Below, piece by piece: positions 22,970-34,505 of a stretch of DNA of 64,000 bases. The position numbers and the translations under genes were made by a program. Below the pieces are notes generated by a model. That model saw nothing but the letters and a program-made list of their open reading frames with translations, had not been told where the DNA came from and searched no databases. Numbering within the stretch: the first letter of the stretch is position 1; each line of letters starts with the position of its first letter. Source of the stretch: Siderastrea radians. Lineage: Eukaryota > Cnidaria > Anthozoa > Scleractinia > Rhizangiidae. The stretch lies in contig OZ024896.1 of the NCBI GenBank assembly GCA_964017195.1, positions 31,838,307 through 31,902,306 on the forward strand, in the 5' to 3' direction.

Positions 22970-23724
22970 CATGGTGATGATAATGCGTAATGCTAATTGA
23001 TTTACACCTTTGTATTTTTCCTGTTTTTAGTCCATAGGCAATTTTAGCTCCAAACTAAAACAAAACATTGGTCTGGGCCCATCGTTGGGGTTAAATGCCT
23101 CTCCAGTCCAGCTATTTTGTGCTTGGCAAATTATGCTTGCATAATTTCTGCTTATCAAAGATCCATGACACTACTTAAGAATTTTTTTTTACATATTTAT
23201 AGTAGTGTTAATAGTAATTTGTGTCCCTAAATTAGTATGGGATTTTCCCAGGCTGTAAGGTATTGACACGTTAATAAAGTTTTTATCTTTATGCTTGACA
23301 TTTAAGCACTAAGATTCAAGCATAGAATCTTCAAGCATAGAATTCAAACATTATATTCAAGCATAAAATCTTAGTGCTTGACATTTATGCATGGATGGAC
23401 ACCATAAATGTACTTTCAAGCTACAAGTCAGGTCCTTTATGAATTTTTTGGCAAAATGACAGTCTGTGCAAAAAATTAAAAAAATGTTTTCTTCAGTGTA
23501 AATATGACCTCAGATTATAACAGATCCATGATACTACTTAAGATGGTTACAATGTGTTTTCAGAATTTTCAGACGGGGGATCCGAGGCATCACTTGAGGA
23601 TGTGCGCCAACACCGTGGAATAATCAAGACACAGAAACAAGATGACCCTGATTACCTGACGCTGTTTGAAGCCCATCAGCGGAGGCTGGAAGATGTCGGA
23701 TCACCAACACAAGGTCAGGGGTAG
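20508..23724 (+). CDS. Unrecognised four-exon gene, acidic protein of about 205 residues
   Basis: Exons 20508-20643, 21932-22051, 22599-22811 and 23564-23713 join in one frame. All introns are phase 1 and all borders are GT/AG. The ATG at 20508 follows an in-frame TGA. Exon 1 encodes a Ser/Thr/Ala-rich start (SPASASTTTTE). Exon 2 encodes KQQRPCAQPGINQQDDAK and ITDLFLSFDK. Exon 3 encodes TRLIQDGDRYIFLVEDS then an acidic run GHDEEGEEET. Exon 4 encodes EASLEDVRQHRGIIKTQKQD and YLTLFEAHQRRLEDVG. I recognise no family. The gene either continues from the donor at 23714 to exons I cannot find, or reads through it to TAG at 23722-23724. Consistent phases make the gene credible; its function is unknown. 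Confidence 0.6.
21375..21560. repeat. Imperfect palindromic element in intron 1
   Basis: GTAGTTCCAGAAAAAATCTA on the left opposes TGGATATTTTCTGGAACTGC on the right, with G-rich blocks (GGGGGAGGGGGG) inside. It is a degraded MITE-like hairpin. Confidence 0.5.
22320..22440 (+). repeat. GGAGCCC-rich degenerate tandem repeat
   Basis: GGAGCCCCAAGATTGTTGCC, GGAGCCTGTAGCTTTAAGCC and GGAGCCCTAGAGCCCCAATC are imperfect units in the intron between exons 2 and 3 of the unrecognised gene. Confidence 0.5.
22917..22985 (+). repeat. (GATGAT/GGTGAT)n microsatellite
   Basis: A run of GATGATGATGGTGATGAT triplets with minor interruptions lies in the intron between exons 3 and 4 of the unrecognised gene. Confidence 0.9.
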
Positions 23725-23935
23725 AAACAGGTCCGGGGTGGTGTGAGTAGCAATGCAACAGATCAGGGGTGGTGTGAGTAGCAATGAAACAGGTCAGGGG
23801 TTGTGTGAGTAGGAATAAAAGAGGTCAGGGGTGGTGTGAGTAGCAATGGAACAGGTCAGGGGTAGTTTGAATAGCAACAAAACAGGTCAGGGGTGGTGTG
23901 AGTAGCTTTGTAACAGGTCAGAGGGGTGGCAGTAA
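23714..23935 (+). repeat. ~31-bp minisatellite beginning at a splice donor
   Basis: Units around GTCAGGGGTGGTGTGAGTAG plus CAATGAAACAG repeat about seven times, starting at the donor of exon 4 (CAAG|GTCAGGGG). Several units contain CAGGTCAGG, a sequence resembling that donor. Confidence 0.8.
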
Positions 23936-24439
23936 GTAATACTAAGGTCAGGGCTTGGTGAAGAGAAGGTTGTTGGTGTCTGTAAAGTAATATGCAAGTT
24001 TATATAAAACTAATACTTTTAAATGCGGAATCAATCATTTTGCAAATGGTCCATTAAATTATGTACGCAAAAAAGGATTTTCTCTTAAATATGGTGACTT
24101 CACCACTTGCAAGTCTTTGATGCAATTGGATATGTGCTAGAAAATTCATTGAAGTCCATGATCAAGAATTCTGTTGGGGTTTTTAGATATTTTAGAAGAG
24201 CAAGACTACTGGAATTGTCATCTTCATCTCCTATAATTTTGTTTGCCCTGAAATGTCTTCAGCTATCCGCCTCTTTCATGACTTTGGCGCCGGTAAACGT
24301 TTGCATTTTTCAACTTTGCGATTCTGTTATATCGCCTTCAATCTTAACCATTCTTGTTCTTGTACCGTTAGTTATCTTCTCTTTGGCATTTTTCTACTTT
24401 AGTAAACTATCATTTTTAGGCTTTTCCTTTCCTTTCCTA

Positions 24440-24720
24440 AACTCAGGGTTCGTATGGGTCCTGAAAGTTCGGGAAAGCCTGGAATTCTATTCTGGCATTT
24501 TCCAGTACTGGAAAGTCGTGGAAAATCAATGCAGGTCCTGGAAAGTCCTGGAAATCTATGAATCCTTGTGATAAAGTTTTCTTTATCACCAATCGTCTGC
24601 AGTATTATTTTTGGATTTCCATTTCGTAAGGGTTTATTGCTTCAGTTATAATTTGTGCATTTGAAAGCCCTGGAAAAATCTATTCCAGTCATGGAAAGTC
24701 CTGGAAAATTGTTTCTCAGG
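24440..24720 (+). repeat. TCCTGGAAA-type tandem repeat
   Basis: Motifs such as GGAAAGTCCTGGAAATCTAT, AAAGTCGTGGAAAATCAATG and CATGGAAAGTCCTGGAAAAT recur. The 154-residue open frame running into it (24107-24571) is hydrophobic and motif-free, and I do not call it. Confidence 0.6.
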
Positions 24721-24786
24721 AAAAGGGGCACAAACCCTGTTAAAACTGAAAGCGCAAAGTTGGTCGTACGTGTACCTGCTCTAACA

Positions 24787-25099
24787 GATCAAAACTGAAT
24801 GCAAGGCTGGCACCACATTCATTTTATGGCCAATATTTCGGCTAACAAAAAATTAGCCTTCCTCAGGGCCAGAGCTATACTGAAGGAAAATACTATAACG
24901 GCTCCAAAAATATGAATTTAAAAAATACACAAATGTTTAATGATTAACTATTCAAAAATTCAAATTTTTGGAGCCGTTATAGTATTTTCCTTCAGTATAG
25001 CCCTGGCCTTGAGGAAGGCTAATTTTGTTAACCGAAATATTAGCCATAAAAATAAACCAGCTCTTTGTCGTAGTGCCAGCCTTGCATTCAGTTTTGTTC
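24787..25099. mobile_element. PLE-type foldback with two degenerate hammerhead-like cores
   Basis: Arm 24787-24912 (GATCAAAACTGAATGCAAGG...GGAGCC-type interior) is inverted at 24958-25099 (...CCTTGCATTCAGTTTTGTTC). Each arm reads CTGAGGA or TTGAGGA, a hairpin (AGGCTAA...TTAGCC in the left arm), then GAAATATT. On the - strand: CTGAGGA 24860-24866 and GAAA 24836-24839. On the + strand: TTGAGGA up to 25015 and GAAA 25034-25037. The layout is that of a hammerhead helix II between its core boxes, but the first box departs from CTGATGA. Confidence 0.6.
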
Positions 25100-26189
25100 T
25101 ATTAGACTTCGAGTGACGTCTGGCTCCAGCATCTCTGCACCAGAGATCCGGCAATACCGAACCAGTGCGGTTTATTTACGCGTCGTGTGGACCTCTGCAT
25201 CCGAAGGTTACATATTTGCCTCTAACGTCGACAGTCTTATTCGTCGTCGTTCCCTTATATTTTGTTGTTATCTCTTTGGTGTTTTCATATCTTAGTAAAC
25301 TATTGTATTAAGGTTTCTCCTCCCCAAAGAAAGGTTTCGTTTCCTTTTCAGAACTGAATGCAAAAAGTTCATCGGTATTGTGGATATCTCCCTCTCTAGA
25401 TATCTCTGTCTTATCCATCCTTCGAATGACCCGTTATCAGATGCCCCGAAATGGAGCAAAACATTTTCGTCAACGCAAGCGTTTTTGTATCGTTTTCACC
25501 TTTCTGCACTAATGGAAACACTGGACATCTTTTAAAGCGTTCTCGACTATTTCCCATGCTAAACCAATCAAAAAAGCCGTCAGCGTTTTCGAAAGTCTCC
25601 GTTTACACCCGTACACACACTACAGCGTTTACAAAACGATTCCTTGTTACTTGTCCACACGGAAAATGATAAGTTTCTGGAAGTTTCTACTTTCGAATTC
25701 TTTTCCAAAACGTTCGTCAGCTTTTTTGGGATCGTTTTGGTGTGGATTATATTTGAAAACGCATCAACAACATACAGCAACAACAGCAATTCATTTGCAT
25801 TCCCACTGACATAGATGGTATTGCATAGAAAAGGTAATGATAATAGTAATAGTACAGCAATAATATATTTAGTAAAACTCTCTTAATTACAATCATGACT
25901 ATATTCTCCTCTGAAAAGATTCAAAAATAAAACAACCCAATTTCTTACAGAGAATGGGTATATGTCATTGAAAAAAAATAATATATTGTGGTGGTCACGA
26001 AGAGTATGAAAACTGGGATAGGTCAAAGTTATGCCATCAAAAAACTTTTCCCTTATACACTTTTGTACAAATCACAGGTAAAAAGTATGCGTTTTCCAAC
26101 CAAAAAGCATTATTGTAGACGAGGCGTCACTCTAGTTCCTAACCATCCTGACAGGCAGTTGCCTCGTGCGCGCGCGCGTGAAAGGTCAG
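25100..26189. other. Intergenic, no gene recognised
   Basis: Moderately AT-rich DNA. Stretches with CGTTTTCG-, CGTTTTCACC- and AAAACG-type motifs (25460-25750) suggest an old DNA element. No coding signal could be supported. Confidence 0.35.
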
Positions 26190-27720
26190 CCGGTGACGTC
26201 GTGAATTCGCGTCAAAAATCAGGTTACAGGAAGGGAACTTGGTACTAGGATAATACAAATTCTCGCTTTTCTTTCCGGAAGTGCGTGGGCCCTAATGGCT
26301 TTCATTACAAATACTTGGTGTTTGTTCGCCCACTTTGGATGTTTTTATGGTTTTGCTCACTGAGGCCATATCAGGTTAACTATTTACGTAAATATAGAGA
26401 GAATTTATTGATTCACAAGGAAAAAAAATCGCGAGGTCATTCGAAGCGAACACAGGCGTCATATGGTCCGATTGTTTGACCTGGTTCCGGGATTGATTCT
26501 GTTTTGACAAACTAATAACAATGACAGTTATTTACGTGAATACAGAAGAAACTTGTTGATTATTAAATAAAGAAAAAAAATGCTTGATCATTCTGTAGCG
26601 ATTTAAGTCGTTGATTTTTATGACAGACGGATTGTATAATGTTCATGTGCATTGCAGTGATGTAAAAGTTCAGGGATTGATACCCTTTTGACAAACTAGA
26701 AAATGTGACAGTTATTTACGGAAATAAAGATAAAAGTTACTGATTAATAAAGGGAAAAATCGCTTGGATATTCTGTAGTGATCTCAGGCGACAATGGCTG
26801 TGTGTCTTTCGCTTTCACTCATGAGTTGAACGTAAAAATTTGTGCTAGTTGTTTACGTGTACAAAAAACCGGAAATAACTTTGCTATTACTTATGCATCC
26901 ATTACACTGAGAAGGGCGCGTGGGTTTAATTGCTGCATTTATACCACTACTTTCTATTTCTCTTTGTTTGCATTCAAACGTTTGTGTTGTTTGACGCCAT
27001 AATAAATGGTGAAACTGATAATGATGACTTTATTTACGTATATAACATAACAGCTGGCAAACGAAACAAACAACGGATGAAAAAGGAAGTAAATTTGCCC
27101 AGTCATTTTGTAGCAGAATTTTCAACTTTTGCAGACTGTGTTTAGAAGATCACCATCATATGTCAGCTCAGATCATCGCGTCCAGTAGGCGGTCGGTGGT
27201 CGTAGGTTGTTGCCCTTGTCTTGTACATAATTTCACGTGAAATACGTATGAGACATTAAAGAACCCACATAACTGTTCGAACAGGGTAAGGACGTAGTAC
27301 CCAGTGTTTCTTTAAGGTGGTCAGTTTACCCTATCAGCTACATGATAAATCCAAGTTTTTGTGTTTCACTTCCCCACTGATTCAGCAGCATATTCTCTTT
27401 AGAGACCAACCCCCTTACCCGGTATTGTGGTCTGTCTCTTCACATTTGTGAGTTGGGGGTGAGTGGGGTGATCCCCACCCGGACGGGGTGAAGTACTCAC
27501 TTGTATAAGGTGTATTGGTGAGGCCCTGTTGGGGGAGGGGCGGGGTCTGAATTATCCATAATCCTGGGTAAAGTTTGGAAATAATCCGCATCCCAATTTT
27601 GTAAACAAATATATCGCTAAAATAAAATTTTCTTTTCTATCCCTAAAATAAAATTATATAAAAAAATTAATTCCTAAGCTTTAAATTTAGTGTCAATAAT
27701 CCGTATCCCTTCTCGAAACG

Positions 27721-27736
27721 CCCCCCCCCCCCCCCC
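27721..27736. repeat. Poly-C tract, 16 bases
   Basis: An uninterrupted C-run sits within a stretch of AATAATCC/ATCC-type decayed repeats (27540-27780). Similar G- or C-runs occur at 6480, 12180, 47784 and 61808. Confidence 0.95.
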
Positions 27737-28281
27737 TTAATAATCCATAATCCTGAAACCCTACAGAGCCTCCTAGGTAGCCCCTTCCCGATTACGCTAG
27801 CATTTTTTTTAGTGGTTTTTGAGCCTTCTTGGGCTGAAAATGGGTATAAATTTAAATCATGTTGACCTAAAAAGTGTGATGTAGGTATGAATTTCATAGA
27901 CCAGGTCTGAAAATGGGCGTGGATTTTAGAGGCAAGGTCTTAAAACGTGTTTTGGAAAATTGCATTTTTTGGTCTGAAACGGGGTCAGGGTTTGGAGACT
28001 CCGGGACGCCCCCATAAAAAATTCCCAGGAAAAGCCCCCACCGGTGGGATTATCGCATAGGTAAGAAAGATAGGCTATATCATGAAATCACATTTCCATT
28101 TTTATTTGTTGAGTCTGTGCCGGATGGAATCCTAAATTGTGACCGTTCAACTGCAGTATTTTCCTGTGGTCTGCAAAGTGAAATGTTGTCTAGTTTTGAG
28201 ATTGAGCGTCATTTTTAAAACGAAAGGGAGAAACACAATTTAATGCAAGAAGTCCTCATATATAGAGCGATCAAATCAACA

Positions 28282-28736
28282 ACCCTCCGGGGGGGGGCAC
28301 TCAGCACATGCTCGGGTAGGGAGGTGCGGCCTGGGTGTTTAAACTCTGACCCTGTTTAAGACAAATATATCTGATTTTGCTACCCTGCTTAAGACAGAAT
28401 TCAGATTTTTTGTACCCTATCTAAGACATTTAACCCAACATCATACCCTCCCTACGGCTAGCCGGATGGACTAGTCCAGATATGCTCTGTGATATGCTCC
28501 TGACTAGTCAGAGACTGCTTCTTATTTCAATATGCTGTACATTGACAAATTGGTAAAAATTCGGCTTTTTGTGAGGGTTCTGTAAATTAACGAATACATA
28601 AGGTGGTATAACGATACCCTGTTTAAGACAAAAATGGATGAAATCGATACCCTGTTCAAGACAAAACCCTCTGAAAACCATACCCTATCGGGCAGCACTT
28701 CCCCGTAGAGGGTATATAAGGGAGTACCCCCCCGGG
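28282..28736. mobile_element. ~455-bp element with ACCCTGTTTAAGAC repeats and a 5-6-bp TSD
   Basis: The ends ACCCTCCGGGGGGGG and CCCCCCGGG are loosely inverted, with GGCACTCAGCAC against a right-hand GGGAGTACCCC. Inside, ACCCTGTTTAAGAC-type units recur, running GACCCTGTTTAAGACAAA, ACCCTGCTTAAGACAGA and ACCCTGTTCAAGACAAA. It is flanked by TCAAC(A) at 28276 and 28737. The paralogous site at 39090-39115 lacks it (AAATAAACAGCACAGTTGCG). Confidence 0.75.
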
Positions 28737-28869
28737 TCAACAGCACAATTGCGTCAAAACAAAGTACGTATACGTGGCGAAGATTTGTTGATCAACAGGG
28801 GAAAATATTCGCTTACTCTTTTTCTAACCGCATCTGTGGCACAGCTGGAAAGCGTGATTTAAACGTGAA

Positions 28870-29170
28870 AAAATTTTGAACCAGAGAAATATTTGCTTGC
28901 CCGCAATAGAAATTCCATGGGGATGTGGTCATCCTGCTATAATTATAACAATCTGTCTTGTGTTGATAGGAAGTCTACGGAGACAAAATGTTGCCGACAG
29001 ATTGCAATCTATGGTTATCAGTAGCACGGTTCAATGGCTTAATCATCTCAGTGTTCCTACCGGCCACATAAAAAAGAATCTTGAACTAAGGAAATGTCTG
29101 CTTGCCCGCAATGGAAATGCCACAGGGATGTTGTCATCCTGCTATAATTACTCTCATCTATAAAAGTGTG
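28870..29170 (+). repeat. Direct duplication, about 190-bp unit
   Basis: ATTTGCTTGCCCGCAATAGA followed by GTCATCCTGCTATAATTA, at about 28900, recurs at about 29097 as GTCTGCTTGCCCGCAATGGA and the same tail. Further copies are at 32265 and 39313. Confidence 0.7.
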
Positions 29171-30227
29171 TTGATCGGAAGGATTGTGGAAACAGGATAT
29201 TGCCAGCGATGGGTATGGCTACGATTATCTATTCTTCGCAGTTAACGATCGTTTTTGGTCCGAACATTGTCGTAAAACCCTTGTTATTATTCCTAACAAA
29301 GTCTCGCTTTTATTCGGAACATTACCGACAAGTTACCGAATTATCAATCGGTGTTGTTGTTGTTGTGGTTTCTACACTTCCTTTGTTTTTCTCGTCAGAT
29401 CAAAATTTTGCCTACGATGGGCAGAGAAATACCTCTTAACTTCACGTTCACGGAAACGCATCAAAATGTATGTGTTAATCAAAATGGATGCTTGTCCCTA
29501 AGCATCCACACATCTTTCTCTTGCGCACGAAAGATCATGAATTCGCGCCAAAAATCAGTGAGCAAGAAGGGAACTGGGCACTAGGATAATACTCGCTTTT
29601 CTCTCGGTAAGTGCGTGGGCCTCAGTTAATTGCTTTCATTACAAATACTCGGTGTTTGTTTGTGCACTTTAGGTGTTTTTAGGTTTTGCTCACTGAAGCC
29701 ATATCAGGTTCTCTATTTCCGTAAATATAGAGAGAATTTATTAATTCATAAGGAAAAAAAATCGCGTGGTCATTCGAAGCGAACACAGGCGTCATATGGT
29801 CCGATTGTTGTTTGACCTCCACTTTTGCTCGTGCTGAAGTTCCGGGATTGATTCTGTTTTTCTGTTTTGGGCCCTTTTGTCCACCTTATCTCACCTTGAG
29901 ATTTACTTTGCACTTCCAACCGTTTGATTGACAACCGCAAGAATTCTGAATTCTGCGAAGAGACCTAGGTATTCCCTATCCCAGAGCTAAATCTACTGAC
30001 TAATCACAGCGGACTAACTCTGAACATGCAAATTATTATGCCGCGCGTTGCAAAATCGGCCACTGTAAGTACATGTCGTGAAAGGCGATAGGATTGTGGG
30101 CGATGTGCAGAAGAAACTTTTTGATAGAAAAACTTCAGACGTTGATTTTCATGATAGTGGATTGTACAATGTTTATATGCATTGCAGTGATGTAAAAATT
30201 CAGGGATTGATATCATTGATACCATTT

Positions 30228-30997
30228 TGCCCTGCCTGATCAATCGATGGCAATCGATCATCGGAAATCCAATCGATCAATCGATAACAATCAATGACAA
30301 TTAGTTAATTGCTATCGATTGCTATCGGCCAATCGATGACCAATCGATAATCACAAGCTCAAGTCCTCTAATTGCTATCGATTACAATCGATTACCATTG
30401 ATCATCGATTACTACTGACTGTCATTTGCTGTCAAGCTGTTTGTTTTCGATCAATTTTTGATCAATTATTTAGTTCCGCTCGTGGCTGCGTACGTGTCTG
30501 GTGACTTTTACTCCGTCTTTTGCACAAATTACTCGGTTGACATGTGTCAGGTTATTTTGACTATCCAGCAGGTTGTTGTTAAGGGGTATTACGAGTGCCT
30601 TTTTTCTGTTGAAGTTGGCGAGCGATTCGTGTCGACCATCTGGCACCAAGCTCAGGGTCACGTAATTACGTCCGTAGTTTCTTTGGCCACCCTAAATACG
30701 TATGCTGCAATTTTAACAACTGTTGGGTAATTTCATTTCACCGTATTTCCTCTGTAAAACATTTCCTTTTTGACCTCCCAAAAATATATGGAAATCGATG
30801 CCAATCGATGACAGTCGATGACAATTGATGACAGTCGATGACAATCGATAACAATCGATGGCAATTAAAAAACACAAATTTTTTGGCCATCGATTGGTCA
30901 TTGATTTCCAATATCAATCGATTAATTGTTATCGATTGCCATCGATTGTCATCGCTTGTTATCGATTATTGATTTTATCAATTGCTCAGGCCGGGCA
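30228..30997. mobile_element. 770-bp DNA transposon with ATCGAT-rich ends
   Basis: The termini are TGCCCTGCCTGATCAATCGA on the left and, inverted, TGCCCGGCCTGAGCAATTGA on the right. ATTT follows and precedes it as a likely 4-bp target duplication. Clusters of CAATCGAT/ATCGATTG units occupy both ends (30236-30420 and 30785-30975). In the right-hand cluster they run in one orientation and then the other, so it can fold on itself. The empty paralogous site reads GATACCCTTTTGACAAACTA at about 26680. The central open frame (30458-30730) has no recognisable domain. Confidence 0.8.
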
Positions 30998-31728
30998 ATT
31001 TGACAAACTAGAAAATGTGGCAGTTTTTACGGAAATAAAAAAGAAATTTACTGATTAATAAAGGGAAAAATCGCTTGGATATTCTGTAGCTATCTCAGGC
31101 GACAATGGCTTTACGTCTTTCACTTTCGCTCATCATCATCAGCCCTAAGAGTGTCTGCGTGGGAGGCTAGAGATGAACGTTATAATTTGTACTTGTTGTT
31201 TACATATACACAAAAACCGGAAATAAATTTGCTAATACTTATACTCACATTACTTTGACAAGGGCGCGTGGGTTTAATTGCTGCTTTTATACCACTACTT
31301 TCTCTTTCTCTTTGTTTGCGTACAATTAAGAGTTTTAACAGTTGTGTTGTTTGACGCCATAGTAAATGGTGAAACTGATAATGATGACTTTATTTACGTA
31401 TATACCATAACAGCTGACAAAGGAAGTAAACACAGTAGCGGCTGAGAAAGGAAGTGATTTTGCCTAGTCATTTCGGAGCCATCTAAAACGCAACTTTTCA
31501 AGATACACAGGCTGTGTATATAAGATAACACTATGTATACATCAAGTTTCAGCTCGGATTATCATGTCATTAGGTGATGGCCTTGTCTCGTGCATCTTTC
31601 CACGCAAAATGAGTATTAGATCTAAAATAGCCGGCCGCACTTTTCTAAAAGAGTAGGGGACATGGTACTCGGTGTTTCCCCGGGGAGTATTTCCTATAGT
31701 CAGCTATACTAGGATGCTCCGGCCGGGG

Positions 31729-31819
31729 TAGCCTCCTACGCAGTGGTTTTTAAGGGAGTCGTATTATTGTGGGGAAGAGGGTAATATGACTCCCCTAAAA
31801 ACGGCTGCGTGAGAGGGTA
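31729..31819. mobile_element. 91-bp palindromic MITE with 9-bp TSD (copy A)
   Basis: TAGCCTCCTACGCAG on the left opposes, inverted, TACCCTCTCACGCAG on the right. The inner arms are GTTTTTAAGGGAGTCGTATT and AATATGACTCCCCTAAAAAC. CGGCCGGGG flanks it at 31720-31728 and 31820-31828. Confidence 0.85.
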
Positions 31820-33059
31820 CGGCCGGGGTACCTTTTCTGTGCTTCGATTGTACGCAAGGGTAGGGAAATCAGTTGTTGTTTTAGTGTTCTAAAGGGTTGC
31901 CGCACCACTCCTTAACTTAAAGGGATCGCCAAAGGTGAATACTAAAAAGGATTGCCAAATTTAGCACAAATCACAACGCAAAAGGCATTTACGAGGCTTG
32001 AAACGTTCAAGCGACTAACAGCCCACGATAACCTGCTGTTTTTAGCTTATCCCTGAGTAATAAAAATGTTCAATTTTTGTTTTAGGTCATTACTGAAAGG
32101 GGTACCCAATAGCCTGCGTAACATGCGCTTGAGAAATATCGCTTAGTAATTTTCTAGCCAGCTATCCCGCAGAAAGCGCGGTTCAGACTTGATCATCCCT
32201 AAGATGTTTTTGTTAGGCTTAATAACTCAAGTGTATCTACGTAAGAGAATCTTTAACTAAGGAAATGTCTGCTTGCCGCAATCGAAATGCCAAAGGGATG
32301 TAATCATCGTGCTATATCTGGGTAACCCAACATATCTGTCGTGTGTTGATTGGAAAGATTACCGAAACCGAATATTGCGGACAAATTGCAATCTGTGGTT
32401 ATCCATACTTCGCAGTTAACGATCGCTTTTGTTGGGAACATTGTCAACAAATTGTAATTAACCCTCGTTGTTGTTCCGAACAATGTTTCGCTTTTGTTCG
32501 GAACATTGCCGATAAGTTGCAATTAACAATCGGTGTTGTTGTTATGGTTTCCACACTTCATTTGTTTTGATCGTCAGATCAAAATTTTGTCCACGATGGA
32601 TAGAGAAATAACTCTCATCTTATCCCTTAGTTGTGTCTTTGTCAAGAGTTGCTATTGCTTGTAGTGAGGAGGAAAGAAAAGTTTGTTTTGCAAATAATGC
32701 AGATTCTTGGTTTTCTCTCGTGGAGTGCGTGGGTGTAATTGCTACATGTATACAAACTTTCTATGCCTCACCATAGAAGTCGTTAAAACTAATAATAGTG
32801 GCCTCATCTACGTAAAAAAATAAATAAATAAAATAAACGGCTGGTAAAGGAAGTAGATTCGCTTAGTCATTCTGTCTTGATGTACGTTTTTCAGATCCTA
32901 AACGTTTATTCGCACACGAGACTGGATGAGGCCGCTAAACAGTCGCCAAAATGCAAAATACGACTTTGATAGTGATTAAATCTGAATACAGGTGCTAAAA
33001 GATAAGAATAAATTCCCCTTCGTGTCATGTTCACTCACAAAGTGACGATTCTGCCCATG

Positions 33060-33440
33060 TAACGTGGTACTAATTTTTTAGGCCGTAGATAAAATCCCAA
33101 CATGTAACTATTCAAATGAAAGCTTCTGAGCAGTACTTTCCTGTGGTGCTGTTTATCTTACTGTAGAAGGTGGTGCTAACTTTTGAGTCTGTGGATGAAA
33201 TTCTAGTGTCACAACTCAAATGAAAGCTATTGAACAGCACTCTCCTTTGGTACTGTTTATGTTGTACAAGGTGGTTCTAACTTTTGAGACTGGGGATGAA
33301 ATCCTTAAGTGTGAATTCAAATGAAAGCTACTGAGCGGTACTTTCCTGCGGTGCTGTTTATTGTGCTGTACAAGATATTTCTAACATTTGAGACCGTGAA
33401 TGAAATCTTCAAGTGTGACCGTACAAATGAAAACCGACGG
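33060..33440 (+). repeat. ~107-bp minisatellite array inside copy A
   Basis: Three to four units contain TTCAAATGAAAGCTTCTGAG, CAGTACTTTCCTGTGGTGCT and GTTCTAACTTTTGAGACTGG. Confidence 0.8.
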
Positions 33441-34359
33441 GCTATTAAGCAGTACTCTCGTTTGGTGTTGTTTAGTTCTGGTTATTTTGCAAAATGAAAT
33501 TCGAAAATTCTTCTTGCAATTGTTAGACTGTTGGAAAAGGTGTAATAAATTTACGTAATTCTTAATTTACGTATTGCTTGATAGAATCGGTAATGATGAC
33601 TCCTTATTTACGTTTATAACCATTAAAACCAGAAACTCGCAAAGAAAAGAGTTCTTTCACCTAAACAGAATTACAAAAGTTGCATCATTTAGTAAAATAA
33701 TAATGTTAATCAGTGCATCTTGAATGTTCAAATCTTTCAAATCTAAATGTAAGTGGCCATTTTAATATTGGTCAGATCTATATCCAGCTTAGTTCGCGAT
33801 CGCTCTTTCCACGTTTTTTTGTTTGTTTGGGTTGTTCTGCGAGCAAAGATTTCCTGAAGACGAATTATTAGACTTTGACACTTAATTGCTCAAACATACT
33901 AAAACTGCTTGTATTTTTATCACTTAGCAATGCCTTTGAACTCAGACAATTAACACGTGTTAACCTCAATTTGCAGCAGTGTAATATCTTAAATATGCAC
34001 GGCCAAAAGACAAGGGTCAGTGATTGTGAAAAAAGAAGTCTAGTTTCTTGTGGTGTTTCTAATCATGCGTGGTTGATTAATTTTGAAAAACATCGCAGGA
34101 TCGTGTTTTTGGAATTCCGGTTAATGGTTTGTTGTGGAGACGGTTTGTTTTGATTTGTTTTCCTTTAGAAGTTTCGGGAAGTTTAATCAGGCGCAGAGTG
34201 CAAAAGCCAAAAAGGGTGCTGGCTAAAGTTTGTATCAGTACTCTTATTTGAGCACTCTTTATTGAAGTTATAGGATCGTTTCTTTAAGTTTGAGATGGAG
34301 TGCAGGCAAACTGCCTTCGCATTTCTCCGAAAAAAGCAAAAAGTGCACAAAAAAAGTAA

Positions 34360-34505
34360 GGGTAAAGGCCGCACACGAGCTAAAGAGGCCCAAACGGCCG
34401 GAGCTTATCACGGTTTCTGTAGCATGAAGCAACTGAGAGTATTGCTACTCCCCCCTGGATGGGATGCTAGTCCATCGCACTGTTGCACGCGGAAAAGAGT
34501 AGCCC
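34360..34505 (-). mobile_element. Truncated tRNA-derived SINE (copy A)
   Basis: GCACACGAGCTAAAGAGGCC, GTAGCATGAAGCAACTGAGA and GATGGGATGCTAGTCCATCG are the tail half of the SINE at 2550-2855. The tRNA-like head is missing in both duplication copies, so truncation came before the duplication. Confidence 0.75.

Noticed and set aside
24107..24571. 154-residue hydrophobic + strand ORF
   Set aside because: It runs into a TCCTGGAAA repeat, has no motif or splice context, and is AT-rich sequence that happens to be open.
30458..30730. 90-residue ORF in the 770-bp transposon
   Set aside because: No transposase motif, and only 90 residues; listed as part of the element only.
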